Assembly: GCA_002633005.1 (NCBI GenBank)
Contig: NMRA01000275.1
Span: forward strand, 472,893 to 536,892
DNA: 64,000 nucleotides
Reading direction: 5' to 3'
From: Phoronis australis
Taxonomy: Eukaryota > Phoronida > Phoronidae
Below the pieces are notes generated by a model. It was not told the DNA's origin. It worked only from the letters and a program-made list of their open reading frames with translations, and did not search any database. Of the stretch, positions 30,901 to 45,900 are shown one piece after another. Both the position numbers and the translations under genes were made by a program. Every line of letters begins with the position of its first letter. Position 1 is the stretch's first letter.

Positions 30901-33900
30901 ATTTGTGTGTCTTCTGTGGGCACTTTGATTGGCTTTTGCATGCTTTTCATATTTTGCTTGCAAGGTATAGTTCAATATAAGAAGGTCCTTCAGTTGTTGA
31001 TTGTTAACTGAAGGGAAGATCAAATGAAAACCTAATGCTTTGCAATGTTGTGCACCTTCACTGGGTTGCATCATAGGCTTTGTCATACAGGGGAAGTAAC
31101 CAGAGTTTTGTGCTCTGAAGCAGTTAAGATTGAAGATTTAGTGCCAAGTGTAAGTTGTGAGATACCAGCAGCAAATTACCTAAACTACACGGTTATTGGA
31201 CTCATAAACACGGCCCACGGATGCATGAACACGACTCACGGACCTGCAAACACCGTCCACTGACTCACAATCACGGGAACGGACTCACAAAAAACGATCG
31301 ATTCACCCAAATACATGGGACATGGACTCATATTCACGAGGAAACAGGGTTAACGGACTGCCAAACACGGGTCACGGACTCATCGACTTCCTGGGTCAGC
31401 TGACGTCTACAGTTTGTCGATAAACCGTGTTTGGCGGTCCGTTAATCATGTTTCTTCGTGAATGTGAGTCCGTGTCCCGTGTATTTGGGTGAATGGATCG
31501 TGTTTTGTGAGTCCGTTCCCGTGTTTGTGAGTCCGTGGACGGTGTTTGCAGGTCCGTGAGTTGTGTTCATGCGTCCGTGACCGTGTTTATGAGTCCGTTA
31601 ACCGTGTAGTTTAAGGTACCTTGAGCAGGGTGGTGTGTGTGCCTGTTTGTCTGCGTTCACCAGGGTCTGAATCATTAACCTGCCTATTCGGTGATTGACA
31701 AACTTCAGAAAGTTATTCATTGGTAGCATCAATGGAAGATTTACCTCTGCAAACTTGACATTTATTCCCGTTTTTGAAGTTTGCTATTTTATCCTTGATC
31801 TAATTAGTATTTTTGATTGGAGCATTTTATTGCGAAATTCTGTGCTCAAGACATGTATACCATGGTTACCTCTGGTGCTCTGTGAATGGCTTAAGGGTCT
31901 TTCGCATTATGGATTTTGTATGGTGGACTAACATTCTTTTTCAACCACAAGCATTTTAGACCCAATGCGAAACGTGATTTAGACCGATCTAAATTTGGTG
32001 TGGTACTTAAGTTAGTACGCTCAACAATACCGAACTGGTGAGCCTATTAAAGTTAGTCCGATTACATAAGCACATTGCGAAAGATTTGGTCCAGACTTAT
32101 CTCCCCACTTCACACAAGTGCGGAGTTAATTCTTCCGGCCATTTTGCACACTCTTGATGTTGTTGCTGTTTCAGTCTACTACAATTTTGTAGTTAAAACA
32201 TGTCTCAAAATAAGAATAGAAGTGGCAATTGGTCGTCGGATCCCTATTGCGGTGTAGTGTAGTGTAGTGTAGTGACATCTTGTGTTTAGTGCGATGAAGC
32301 TTTCAAGTTTGGATGGTGGAATGTTTGTCTGATCTATTGAGAAAAGTGACAATTTGGTAGGTAGGTTATCACACTGGTCTAAAATATGTTCCAATCGCAA
32401 ACTAGCCTGGACTAACTCCAATGCAAAAGCACACACACCAGCCATGACTGCACAAGTTTCATCCCTGCATAACATCTCTGCTTCCTGTGCCCATGATGTC
32501 TGCTACAAGTGGATAATAGTCTGTTGTAATGGCCAGTTTCCTATTATGGAGACCATGTGTGACCTTATATCTAGGTTACTTGGGGGTTTGCCTGGCAATA
32601 ATTGGTAACAAATGACAAGAAATGAACTTAGCAAATTTGCAAAGCAAACAGGTTGAGGTTTTGTTGGTGTAGTTATAAGGGCAAGTTTGTTGCTAAGAAA
32701 CATTTTAAATGTGAGAATTGAACTTGACATCATCTTTAGAAAACAGAATTTATTAAAACACTCATAATTTTGATTAGTACACTGTGGCGGGTGGTAAGCA
32801 TCCCAGAAATGGTTGTTAAGCCTTATCATGACAATCTTCAGAAATGGGTTGGTTTACCCTAACACATTCCATAACTGAATTTTCTCTATTGTGTTCCTGG
32901 GTTGAAACTAAGTGAAATAAAGCTACAGGGCAACATATTTGGGAAAGAGCTCTATAGACGCATTACACAGTATCCAGGGTCCAAAAATTAAGAGTTTAGA
33001 CTTCTTTGAAGATTTTTGTTATTGTTTTACTTCTGTTTCACTACATATGCTATTCATAGCAAAACAAAACATTCTTTCTCAACAAGCCATGTATTATTAA
33101 ATTCTCATCACAAAAATGTGATTGCCTTGGTTGATCAAATGGCATGACTGTGATTGTGGCACTAATGTATTCAAGACAATTTGAACAGTTGAGAACTATC
33201 TTCTGCTGCCTCCAAATGATAACCAGTTATTGACCATGACATGTGGTGGCCCTCTTATTAGCCATTTGCAACTCCCCTGTCAATCAAAACCCTAATTTAG
33301 TCCATGTGCGGTTTCATTATGGCAAAACGATAGTACAAAATAGTGTTCTGCTGGAGTAAATATTTTCTCATTTTTTCATAAAAGATAAGAAGTATCTAAT
33401 AAACGGTTAATCATTTTCTAGTTGTATATTACAGAAGTCATAATACAATATGTTAAGCAATGTTACAAGCTCTTCAAAATTGAAAAATGGGCAATTCAGT
33501 GAGATTTTACCTGTTAAATCATTCGATGATGGTGAAGTGGATGATGTTTTGGTCTCTTCCGTAACTCTTCTGTATTATTATGTGTTGTTAGTGATTTTGG
33601 ACTGTCAAAAATGATGAATGCTATGCCTTTAATTATTTTAAAATCAGATGTGGGATGGTAGTTTATGTTATATTGCCTTTTCCCCAATTACTTACAAAGT
33701 ACTGTTTCTATTTTCTTAGTGGAGAGACAGCTTAACTACTTGCATGATATGTGTGCTGGTTTATGTGCATCTGATATACTAGTGTTTATTTTTCTGGCTC
33801 ATTACTTCACAGGTACTCAACTTGTTGTAATGCTTTAGATAAGAACTTTGCATACCAGTATAACTTTTAACGACTGCTCCTTGTTGAAAAAGAACTTTTG

Positions 33901-36900
33901 AAAGTTCTGAGATATACTCAGTAATCGAGATCAGAGTATTTTGCAGAAAGAGCCCTACGAATTAGTTTTGCTAAACTTCAGGTGTTTTAATTTTTATGAT
34001 GTTGCAAAAAATGCAGTACCAGGTAACCTATTCATAGATATGAGGTGTCCATTGTTATAGAAACGGGAACATCTGCCAGATAATGTTTTTGCCAGTAGCT
34101 ACTCAAATGTCTTTGTCTTCTCACTGGTAGCCGCATGTACTCTTACTGCCATGTATTCTGTGGTTAATGTTCAAGTTGTGCTCAGACATTCCAAGAGGAA
34201 ACTTGTCCTCTCTAGGACACTGTTTAAACGTACATTTTTGTTTTCTTGAGCATGTGTGCACTTGATATTCTGAGAAACCCACAAATCATAATTTACCTCT
34301 TTTGTTAATATAGAAAAACAGTTGCTAACTAAATTGGTGACCTTGGTCATTTAGCCATCTACACTGGGTAAAAACAAATGATACAGACATGTTAATTATG
34401 GTACCCCACATGCCAATCTTTATAGTTGTCATGTTTGTATGGCTAAGTCCACCCCCTGATTTGTACATTTGTTACTTTAAATGTCCTAACCATGATGAAA
34501 GTTATACCATTTGTCTTGTCAATTTCAGATATATTCGTTGCCGGCTACTACTTCAATACAGCCAGTGTTGTGTGGGGCACACTCACATTACTCTTCATCT
34601 TCGTTCCCATGGTGATTCTCCAGGTGTTCAGCCTCATATGGTTTCTCGCTGATGCCACCTACAAACGACCTTTTTTATATGTCATACATATCCTGTTACT
34701 GGGTCCATTACTCAGGTGGGTACATTAGGCTTTTAGTCCAGATGGCATTTCATTATAGTCCTGTTGTTCAGAAATATCTGTTAGCTCTTGAAGTTTTTTA
34801 CAAGTAAAGCAACTGATTGTTTACGTAACCAACATTAGTATGGAGAAGACAGATGTCTAGTATCTGAAACATGTTGTTTTAATACAGTACTTTTCAGCTT
34901 GTTAAACAGAAAGTAGTTTTGCCCGTGTTAGGAATGGATGTATTCAAGGGAGTGAATGAGAACCTGAATATATAGTGTGAACAGCGATGTCCTAAAGAAC
35001 GCTCATATAATTTCTGAAAATCATAGTTTTATTAATGCTGCTGGCATGTAGGAAAAGGAAGCTATTGCCAAAACCGTCCCTAATTCTTCACTCTGGAATG
35101 CTCATGCCATTCATATAAAGGTCATTAGTTCAAACTACATTAAAAGTACTCAGTGTTAGGTCACACACAATGTGTTGGTCATTTTGAGACTCTGCAAGGT
35201 ATCCAAACCAAATGGTTTGAATAGCCTTACTTGGTCCTGGGCAACCAGTCAATGGTTTGTACTTCTTGGTACCAGAAAGTGGTTCAGATCTAATTCTCTG
35301 CCTTTGATCTTATCAATAAACAGCACAGCATATCATTAAATTGGAGCTGCTTCATTTTTTGTCATCTCTGTTCTTATGTTTTAGATCAGGTCTGTAGTAT
35401 GACTTGTCACATAAAACTTGAGATGCCTATCCGATGAGCTTGTGGCTTAAAAATGATGATAATGACCGATAGTCGAGCTATTGTTGAGAGCACTCGGTTG
35501 GGTGTTGGCAAAAAAATTTCCAATTCATTCTGTTGATCCAGTAAATAGATTGCCCTATCATACTAGGCATCCACCATAATCTCCAAATATCTGACCAATG
35601 TACTCGTTGATGGACATTATCATTCGCCTAGATTAAGTATTTGATGTACAAGTTATTAATCATAACACTTTTGGAAACTCTGCTGGCAGATAGTGATGCA
35701 ATTTTTGCACCAATCAGTCAATCATTGACCCTCGGTAGGAGCCAGACAGCTGGGTATGTCGAGACAAGTATCATAGTTTTGAGAAGTGTTAGAGTTTGAT
35801 TACTTGTACTCTTGGCTAGGTTTCATACAACTTTAAAATTTATCAGTTGATTGTTTCATGATGTCTAGAACACATTGCTCAAGAATATCAGCATGATTGT
35901 AGCTGCATGCGAGTCAAACAACATGTTACACGGACGCTTTATTTCGCAACGCATTACAAATGACGTGTGTCTGTCCGTCCGTATGTGGAACTGGAAGACG
36001 CAAAATATTCAATAACAGTTCACGGACACATAATTCGCAAAGTAGAACGCATTTAAAGACAAATTGCAAGCAAAACGCCAAATGACAGTAATTAATATTA
36101 CCTTAATGATGTCTTGAGACTCGCGCAGTGACTAGAACACATCTGACGAGTATGATGCATGATAATACAATGTCATTGTTGCTATCCAGCGTATTACTTT
36201 TGCACAATTAGGACCAATTGATATGCATTATCCAAACTTCGGATTCTCTGCTACAAGATACCGGTGAAGTTTTGAAAAGAGCACAGGACTCAGTTACATT
36301 GCAACACCACAAGGAGGTGCTTTTACTGTTTTTTGGGAGTCAGTTTGCCTGTCTATATGAAAAAGTTTGTGGGAAATGGGTTAATAAGAACAATCCCTTG
36401 GATGTTACACATGATCCAAGATCATGCAGGCATAAAACAATGGAAATATGTCACTAAACACAGTTAATCCTTTTTGCATTTTCATCAGCGCCACCTGGCG
36501 AGTATCTAGTCACCCATTGTCGTGATAATTGCTGACAAATAAGAGGAACACCTTACTTCAACCATTTCCCATGTTGAATTGGAAACACTAGCAGTGAACA
36601 GGATGAGTTTTAATGGAAACTCGCCTCATCTTATTAACGTTCCCTCAGCAAATACTTCAGAGTTAGAAATGCCACTTCACCATTTGTGTGGTGGGACATA
36701 GAATGAGAAGTGAGGGTCTACAGCTTTGTTGACTATTCAAAACCAAGCTCTATTCACCTGCTCAACAAGTTGGTGAATAGTGCCCAGTGTATGCCAACCT
36801 TGTTTACATCAGCCCTGGGCCACAATTGATCACGGTCTCTCCATATCTTTTGATGATATTTTCTAAATCTCTGCCAAACAGAAATTAGATAACCTGACCC

Positions 36901-39900
36901 ATCCCAAGACTGGAATGCTACTTGGTTGAGGATGTTCTAGTAAAGTGTGGTTGAACACTACCTTCTGACTTTCGTCAATGTAACCGGTTACCTTTTGTGT
37001 TCAGTCACCTACCCTAAATAACAATGCAGGGGCATCACCAAATACCCTGAGTACTGAATAAATCCTGTCGACTGGAGAACACAACACTCTCACTAATATT
37101 GGTTGAAAATAATTGCAAAAAAATCAAATACATGGTTATAATTGCCCACATTGTAGCTACGATATAGGACTTCAGAAGTATAAGCCCTTCATTTGGTACG
37201 GCTTATCTTTTGTGCAAAAATTAGAAAATTTCTCTAGTTTGCCACGTTGGTGTTCTTGTTAAGTTTATGAAATTTTACTGGACGATATATCTTGAGAGGT
37301 GCATAAAAAGATACTGTACGATTTATTTGGAATGGGAAGAAGTTGTGATTTGATTATGGTCATAACTTCTAAGACAATAACAATAAAAATAATAATAATA
37401 ATATCACATCTATTTTTTCCGGAATGTGTGAAACCTTGGTGTTTACTCATTTTAAGTATGTTTTAATGCTGGAAACTCTGAAAGTGATTGACTCACTTAG
37501 GAAAATTTGACAAAATATCACATTTCTTCCTATTTAAGTTATAGTCATTGTGAGTGGTTTATTAAATTCTTTTTTCAATACTTATATAGACATTTAACAG
37601 GGTAATAAGGGTCATTAAAGGGTAGCCTTACAGTCACAGTATTTTCTGATAACGTACATGACAAAGGGAATCGGACAAGATACGGTTTCCCTGGCATGAC
37701 GCCCAAGAAATGTGAACAGTAAAAATGATTCGTTATGACTGTTATGGCTGCAAAATTCTTATTACAGTATGGTTTAGTCACCTGACTGACTAATTTCTCT
37801 TAGTTGTTGATCATTAGGGAAGGATTCGTTATCAATGAATTCGACTCTGCCCTACCATCATGACGGAATTCTGTGACATTTTGTCTGAATACTTTTGACG
37901 TCTCCTGTTTATATCAGTTCAAGACAAATTCTGGCATTTTCGCCAGCGGCATAAGACTCGCATTAAAATTCAAACTAAATGCCAAAATGACAAATAAATG
38001 GTATCAGTTGAACATTTGAAGGAAGAACAATTTTGTTTTAAAAGCCAAAGGGATAACCCATGAATGTGATAATCTGGCAAATGTCATTGAAGATAGATTT
38101 TTAACCTTACCAAAGGACATAATCTCTCATACTGTATTACAAACCTCAGAAATTTCATTGTTGGTTGCCAAATGAGCACTCATGACTTGCCAAACTGGTA
38201 ACTTGCCAGATTTTTTGTTAATGACCACTCTTAAGTTAAAAGCTCTTAGGGTATTGTGTATCAGCTGGTCCACTTAGCATGGTATTGAACAGTGTCATAC
38301 ATCAACCTCAAACTGTCTGGAACGCCTTCATTTCTAGTTTATTTTGGTCACCTGAGCTCCAGGGTATGTAGAAGTTATGTGGCTAGGTAATGATAATACT
38401 CCGACTGAGAAAAAGTTGTCTGACGGGGTAGTGATTACTACTGAGATTACGGTAAAATCTCACCAATTTTGAACAAAATCAATTGCCAAAAATGTCCTTT
38501 TTACTTGGTGAAATGAAAATTTTCCAAGTAAATATGTTGCTTTGTCAGCGATTTCAGTTTTGTTACTTGGCAAATTTTGCCAAGTATGTTGCCCTAACAT
38601 TAATTTTTCTTCTTTTTTGTTCACACTCTACGAGTGGTACCTAAACTGCACGGTCAAAGGACTCATAAACACGGGGCTCGGACGCATGAACATGACTCAC
38701 GGACCTGCAAACACCGTCCACTGACTCACAAACACGGGAACGGACTCACAAAACACGATCCACGCACCCAAATACACGGGACACGGACTCATATTCTTGA
38801 GGAAACACGGTTAACAGACCGCCAAACACGGGTCACGGACAAAATGGAGATGTCAGCTGACCCAGGAAGCCGATGAGTCCGTGACCCGTGTTTAACGGTC
38901 CGTTTACCGTGTTTCGTCAGGAATACGAGTCCGTGTCCTGTGTATTTGGGTGCATGGATCGTGTTTTGTGAGTCCGTTCCTGTGTTTGTGAGTCAGTGGA
39001 CGCTGTTTGCAGGTCCATGAGTCGTGTTCATGCGTCCGTGCCCCGTGTTTATGAGTCCGTTGACCGTGTAGTTTAGGTACCGTGACCACGAAGTACTCTG
39101 GACCAGCTCTAATGCAAAAGCAGCTTCAGACTCTGTAAAAGTTGTCTGGCTGGCCAGTGGTCTAGATTCAGACTATGTAGAAGTTGTCTGACTGAGGGAT
39201 GTTCAAGACTCAGACTATGTAAAGTTGTCTGGGGAATGATCTAGACAAGGGTGGATGGCCTGTTACATTGCATTTGCTGTCATTGACGTCACTGGAAAAA
39301 ATAAAGGAATGTAGTCGATGAGGTTTTGTGTAGTAACTAAGTGGGGGAAGCTATAGCTTTGTTTTACCGGTACTATCACAGTTTGAACTTGGCACAATGT
39401 AAGGATCAAAATGGCTGTTTCTTTACCAGTTATGCTTATAGGTTTCTAAACGAGAACAACAAAAATACTTATAACTGTTTGTTTTAAGTATGTATGAATC
39501 CTATGAAATGCTTTTAACATCATATAGTTTTTGTTCATTAGTTTCAAAAGTTAGAAACACAAAATATGCTCGTGACGTAACCCTGACTACTAGTGAATAT
39601 GGTTCATTTCATGTAACAGTCTTCCGGCCCACATTACAAATATATAATACATAGAAAGTACAAGATTTTTCAAACTTAAATCAATTCATATCAAGGAACT
39701 CATTTTGACGTTTCTTCGCATTAATTAAATATCTAGCAACTTTTCGCAGGACAGTGAAATCGTGAGTCTGTAAAAAATTTCTGAACACTCTCATCCACCT
39801 TATCGTATCTTGGTAAGAACAGCACTCGTAGATCAGAATATAAATTACATTCGAGAAGAAAGTGTAATTCTGTTTCCCTTTTCCCACTGCCACAGCAGGG

Positions 39901-42900
39901 ACGTATTCTCGCCTCGCTATCAAGTCCACTAAACCTTCCCTGAACAATCATTAAAGAATGCACTGAGCATCTGAATCTTGCGAGGGCTACTCTGTGAAAA
40001 CTATTTTCTAGACATATTATGTATTTTTCTACTGCAAAATAACATTTAATTATTTTATAAACATCTAACAATTGAGAAAATATATTGTCTTTCCAATTCT
40101 GAATGTCAATACCAAAGCATCGTCATTGAAATTTACTTATAAATGAGGCAGCATCGCCTACACCTTGTTGTATCCTAACAACTCCAAAACCATAAGCAAA
40201 TAACAATCCTTTAAAAGCCCAGCAACACTTACTTTGCTCAGCCATTTCATATTGCACATTATAGCACACACTAACATAACAATGGCTTGGCAAATAATCT
40301 TTAACCAGTTGACAATTCTCAATAATAGATGTACCTTCATTATTTCATAAAAGTTATATAGCATAGACTCTATCCTTAATTTTTAAGTTGGTTTTAAAAC
40401 TCACATTACTAAAATGAAAGATGCATTATGCTGATAAGTAAATTTAGCAGTCGGACTTGGGCATTAACCCGATGGTCTTGTAGAAGCAGCTCTGTAAATA
40501 AAACATCTGGTATTTGTATTTTCTTTCCTTAAACAAATCTAAATAGTTTTCAATTTTTTTTCTCTCTGGCATGAACTAAATATAGACTGAATTTCCTGAA
40601 ACATTGTCAGTGTGGCAGGACACATTTTTAATATATTGTGAACAATGAATAATGTGATACAACTTGCTGCTGAATACGGAAAGCCAAAGCGGAAAAAATT
40701 CCAGGACACAAATTTTCTATTCAAAAACTAAATTCTCTACAGGACCAGAAAAAAAATATACGCAAACCAAAATTTATCGCGTCAGAACCTATAATTTATC
40801 ACGTGAAGACCAAAATTTAACACACCAAGACACAAAATTTACCATGCCAGGACATAAAATTTCTTGCCTGGCGAAAATTTGTTGCCAAGAGAAAATTTCT
40901 TGCCAGGGAAAAATTTCATGCCAGGAGACCACGTGACAATGACGATCTGCTGTGTCTCTGTAATACTCCGCTGTATTCAAGTCTAGTGTGTCCAACTTTG
41001 GCTTCGGTTGTAAAACGTGGAAGAGACAACAGAAATTCATCCTCATTGTCACCATAATGTGACTGTTGTCGGTAAGACATTGTGCAATTGTCCTTACGTA
41101 ATAAGTTTTGTATCCTGGTGTGATAAATTTTTGGTCCTGACGGGCTAAATTTTGGTTTTGAGTATAATTCTTTGGTCCTGCAGAGAATTTGATTCTTGAA
41201 TAGAAAATTTGTGTCCTGGAATTTTTTCCACTTTGGCTTTCCTGATAGCTGACGCACTCTGTTATTATGTCATGAAAATGGTGATTCAAAACTTGATAAG
41301 GGCATTGTCTCATTTAATGCCTTGCTGCCTTATTGCATAAATACCTTTTTTATAAAGTAAGAAGATTTGTTCATTGAAGTAAGCAGTACAATTTGTTCAT
41401 TGAAGTAAGCAGTACAATTTGTTCATTGAAGTAAGCAGTACAATTTCATACATCTGCAAAGAAATCATCATGAAACTCATGACTACAATATTTTGAGACA
41501 CTACGTGATGTCAGTCAGGAACACAGTGCATTCTAATTTGTCAAATTTATCAAATTTTTTAGCCTGGATCAGTGGTCTAGTCGCTGATAAAAGACGACAG
41601 ATCTTGTCCACTGACCTACGATTACCCTTCTGGAATACTTAAAAATGTCTGTGATAACATTTTGACTGATAGTGCGCTTTTAATGGGTAACTATCAAAAT
41701 ATTTAATACATGCTTGTTTTATATGACTTTATTGAATGTGTATCGCTGATAGCAATAAATTGGTCGTGGTGTTCATTATAGTAGTGTAATGGTTGGATGG
41801 TTCTTTTTCAAGCTAAGCCACATGAAAATAGTTGCAGGACATAAAAAATTTCCTTTCAGTGTATTGGTAAAGACTTGAATGTTTTAACTATCCAAAGACA
41901 AAGCATGTTTTGTGAAGGCAATTTCAAGGGGTTTTAACAAATTCTAACTGGCTTAATCTCAAACCAAACTTAAATGACAGAAATGATTGTACATCAAAAC
42001 CCACAAAATAATTATCAAAACGGTCGATGACCTGTACCAAATTACCTGTACATAGTTTCAGTGAGTACTTTAATTTAGTGTTGTTCATTTCAAGGTCCTC
42101 AGGCCACGGTAATGTATGGCAATGTTTTCAAACGTTTTCCATAGAAATTATTTTCCACTGAAAGAAATGATTTAGGAAAATGTCATTGAACCGTAATGTA
42201 TAATAGTTCCATAGTTCAGAGAGGGTACATAGTTGTATCTAGAATTATCCTCTTCTGTGTAGGTAGAAAAATGCTTTGTATGATTGGCCTTGTTTTCAAA
42301 GATCGTGTCACTACCTGGCCTATTGTTTATGATTTCAGAATGACAACTCCCTGTGCAACACTAAAACTTAATTTGAAATAGAATTACAAATTACGGACTA
42401 CTTTTGTCGCAAAATAAAAATACTTATGTGATATGGATGACAGCACTTTAGGGAAGTGCTATCCAGAGTCATGGTTGCATTGTTGAATATGAGCTTTGAA
42501 TTGAATGGTATAGAGCTGGAACATCTCCTTGTTGTACAAAGGAGTTTTAAGTACAGTTAAAACAGAATCCTATCCACTTGAGTTGTTCCATGTGGTAAAC
42601 ATTTATTCCATGTTGTCAAGTGCTATTGATTTGTTAGGTCTTGAGTGACCAGTAAATCCAGATTGGTTGCATGGACTACTTAAAACTTCCCAATGGCACT
42701 GTGCATATGAAACAGTTTATACCTTACTTCAACATAGCTGGAGTTGGGTCTGTGAGTGTGGCATCTAGTTTTGCTTCTCAGTTAATTTACAGGTCTGATA
42801 AGTGAACAGCTAATTTCTGATTTACCAGTTTGCCCCAAGCTGAAAGTTATACACTGTCTACAAAAATGTCCACTGTAGAAGCCTTCACTACTGCACAATT

Positions 42901-45900
42901 GTTCCCTCTCTCTACGAATATTCGTTGCTGTATGGGATCTGTTTTTTGTGCCATTGTGCCTCGTTTTACATATAAATTCATTCATGATTCATTTTGGGGT
43001 GCACGAGTTCATTCAATTTCTCACCCTTATCTTCCAGATATCTGTTGGTTCTGAAAAATGCATTCAAAGCTTGGAAGACTCGCGGCCAAGAGGACATATC
43101 TCGGTTCTACCAGCAGCAGAATGACTTGTGTATCCTCCGACTGTTTGAGTCTTTCCTGGAGTCAGCACCTCAGGTTTTGTTACAACTGTACATTGTGTTG
43201 AGGACACAGGATGCCAGCTGGATGACATGTAAGTGGCAGACTCTTTTGAGAAGTCTCATTTTCAAAAAGTTCTCTATAATTGGCAAACATCTTTCTGCAA
43301 ATTGTCCTCTTATTTGCTGCCAATCACTGTGTGATTTTTGTTACTTATCTGTAACAACCATAATTTCATAAGTTAGATGATGTGGGTGTGTATGTGTGTG
43401 GGTGCGTGTGTGTGTGGGTGCGTGTGTGTGTGTGGGTGCTTGTTTGTATACATTATGTTTTGTCTCAAGCATACATTTTCTAAAAAAATCGTGTGATTTT
43501 TGTTTTCCTTATCTGTCTGTGTTTCAGTTCACTACCAAATGTACAAAAACTTCTTGTTTTCAGCCACATTTTCGGTCAATTATCGACTGATTTTTAACTT
43601 ATTGATTGTAATATTCACTATCTTTTTGTGTCTTCTATAAAACGATAAGTTCTACTGTTGGAAGTTCTTGTTATTTTAGTCACAGTGATGTACGATATCA
43701 GTTTTTGGTTGTAACATCAATGATTTTTCTATATACTGTATACATTGGTTATGAATCTGATCATGAAAAGTATCTGGTCAATTCTTTTGTATTAATGAAG
43801 TGAAAAAATATTGTGGCGAATTTGCGGAGGTTATAAGGTATAGCTGTGGAACGTAGAATTTGATATATGAGCAATTTCTGGTTTAATAATGCTCTGTTAT
43901 TTGATTTCATTGTAGCATGTTCCGCTGTCATTTCTCTACTGTCTCTGGCTTGGTCTGTGGCGGCGTACACCAATGCCATGCGGCTAGCCACCTACGACAA
44001 CTACAGCATGTCCTGTAAAGGACTAACGGTACTGTCACTATGGAGACTGTTCATGCTGACCTCAAGGATCATAACTCTAGTTATCTTCACTGCTGCTTTT
44101 CAAGGATGGATATTTCTTGTATTAGGTACGTGGAAAAGGGAAGAAATGAGAGTGTAGCAATGTAGCAATATGGCCGGTGAAATTCTGTTTGCCAATTTTT
44201 GCAGCAAATATAAAGATTAAGAAATTTTAGTCTATTGCTTCCATGGTTTGTAATCCGTAGACGTCATAAAACAACTTTTGGTAAACTTTCTGTTATTTGC
44301 AGTAAGGTAATGACAATTTTGTCAGCTATTTTTTACATGGAATAAGAGGGGGAAATAACAAACTGGATTTAAGGAATTAGTGGTATCCTTTATATGTCTG
44401 GGTTAACAACTGTAACTTGAGGATCAGGGGCTCAGCCAGGAGCACGTGGACACATGTGACAGGTTTGAGTTAAGGAGGACATTAATGTTAGTATTTAGTT
44501 GTAATGTCAAACAGAGCAATGGGTAATATGTAAAACGCACCTTAAAGGTTAAAGTTAAGATGAATTTTATAGTGGTTGAGTTACAGGCAAGTATATCACA
44601 TGTGTGTTTTGGGGGCTGAATTTTTTGGATCAATAAGTCGTCCGCACTTTAAGGGAATCGTTTGTCTCATTTGTTTGTATTGGATGAGTGTATTAAAGTG
44701 AAAGTTAATGCTGTTGGCATTTAGCTTGAGGTAGGCATTTACTCGGACAAATGTGGTACTAAGCAAGAAATTGGTTGTTAACTAGAAGTAGTGTTTGCTT
44801 ATTATAGTAACAAGTACCTTGTCCTGGTTGTAATGTCTGTTGTGTTGCAGTAACCAGTTGACATTTACAATATGAGTTAAGGAACATCGGCTGCTCTTGA
44901 TTGACTTTGCTGGTACTGTCAGGTCAACCAGAAATTATCTTCGAGAACCAGTCAGACCTCTTAGGCGATTGACCTGCCAGAACCAGTGAAGTCAACCAAG
45001 TGCAGCCATTGAATCACTAACAAAAATTGAACAAATTAAAGTCTTTTTCAGAACACGTATTCGTTGTCATATATCCAATACAGTTTTGGTCATGTAGTAG
45101 ATTTTGCCTGCATTACTATAAATTTGACTATGGTAGGGTTACATCAACACTTTACAGTTTGGATTGTTTCATTGTATCTGAAGCTGTGTTCAACAATGAT
45201 GATCTGAAGTTTGATAATGTGATGTCATTTATATGTTGTTCACAGTTTGAGTTTCATGCACTTGTGATCAGGAGTGTATTCAGGCACACCAATCTGATTC
45301 TATAATCATTGATAAATTTTATCGATATTTTAAGTAAAGAAACTATGAATCATACAATACTATTATCACAGGAATCCACTGGGCAGCCATGTTTGTTTGG
45401 ATCACCCTTCAAAAGACAGACTTTTGTGGCACATGGCTGACCGAGCGACTTTACAACGTCGTTGTTGCCGTTATCTACTGCTTCAGTTTCTTCAATGTGA
45501 GCGATGGACGCACAAGGTGGCGTGTCGTTGGATTCTATGCAGCCATGCTTGTTGAGAACACAGTACTGTTGGTAGCGTGGCTGGCTGCAGCCAATCCAGC
45601 ACCATGGAAGATGTGGTGCACAGTCGCTGGAGTCTACGGCTCATTCGTCCTAGGTGGGTCATAACTGAAGAATTAATTTTTTTTATTTTTTTTTATGGAG
45701 TGATTACGACAGTACAAGCTGCCACAACATCTTTTAGGACTATTCGCAATCTTGTGCATGAGTTTGGTCCAAGCATTTCATGACCAGATTTAATGCTTTC
45801 TGTTTCCAGATATAATGCTTTTAGTGCTTCCTGGCCTTCACTCCAATTATGCTGCATTAAACATTTTTTCGTAATAAACATATTTTAAAAAATCATTTTG

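Larger units (their letters stand above)
19160..34528 (+). other. XKR intron 1 (15.4 kb)
   Basis: GTAAGT donor and TTTCAG acceptor, phase 1. It contains MITE-like hairpins (20522-20659, 23288-23530, 28069-28571, 31895-32089, 33351-33514), degenerate 30-bp repeats (25660-25850), a tRNA-like SINE piece (30105-30180) and a fold-back element (31178-31620). I found no nested gene; the reading frames here are short and unlike any protein I know. A long first intron often carries enhancers, but none can be named from sequence. Confidence 0.7.
34716..43037 (+). other. XKR intron 2 (8.3 kb)
   Basis: GTGGGT donor and CTTCCAG acceptor, phase 2. It holds fold-back copy 2 (38636-39081), a LINE 3' remnant on the minus strand (39681-40640), a different fold-back element (40678-41243) and a 26-bp tandem repeat (41366-41443). 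From 34716 to 38440 I see no gene or clear repeat beyond AT-rich DNA and one short ATT/AAT run near 37385. Confidence 0.7.

Noticed and set aside
38634-39089. His/Thr/Arg-rich frames, nearly the same on both strands
   Set aside because: They are the two inverted arms of a fold-back element read in either direction.
40789-41313. 174-codon minus-strand frame, the longest single frame outside the XKR last exon
   Set aside because: It runs across the 566-bp fold-back element. Its two ends translate to copies of the same arm, and no known domain is seen.
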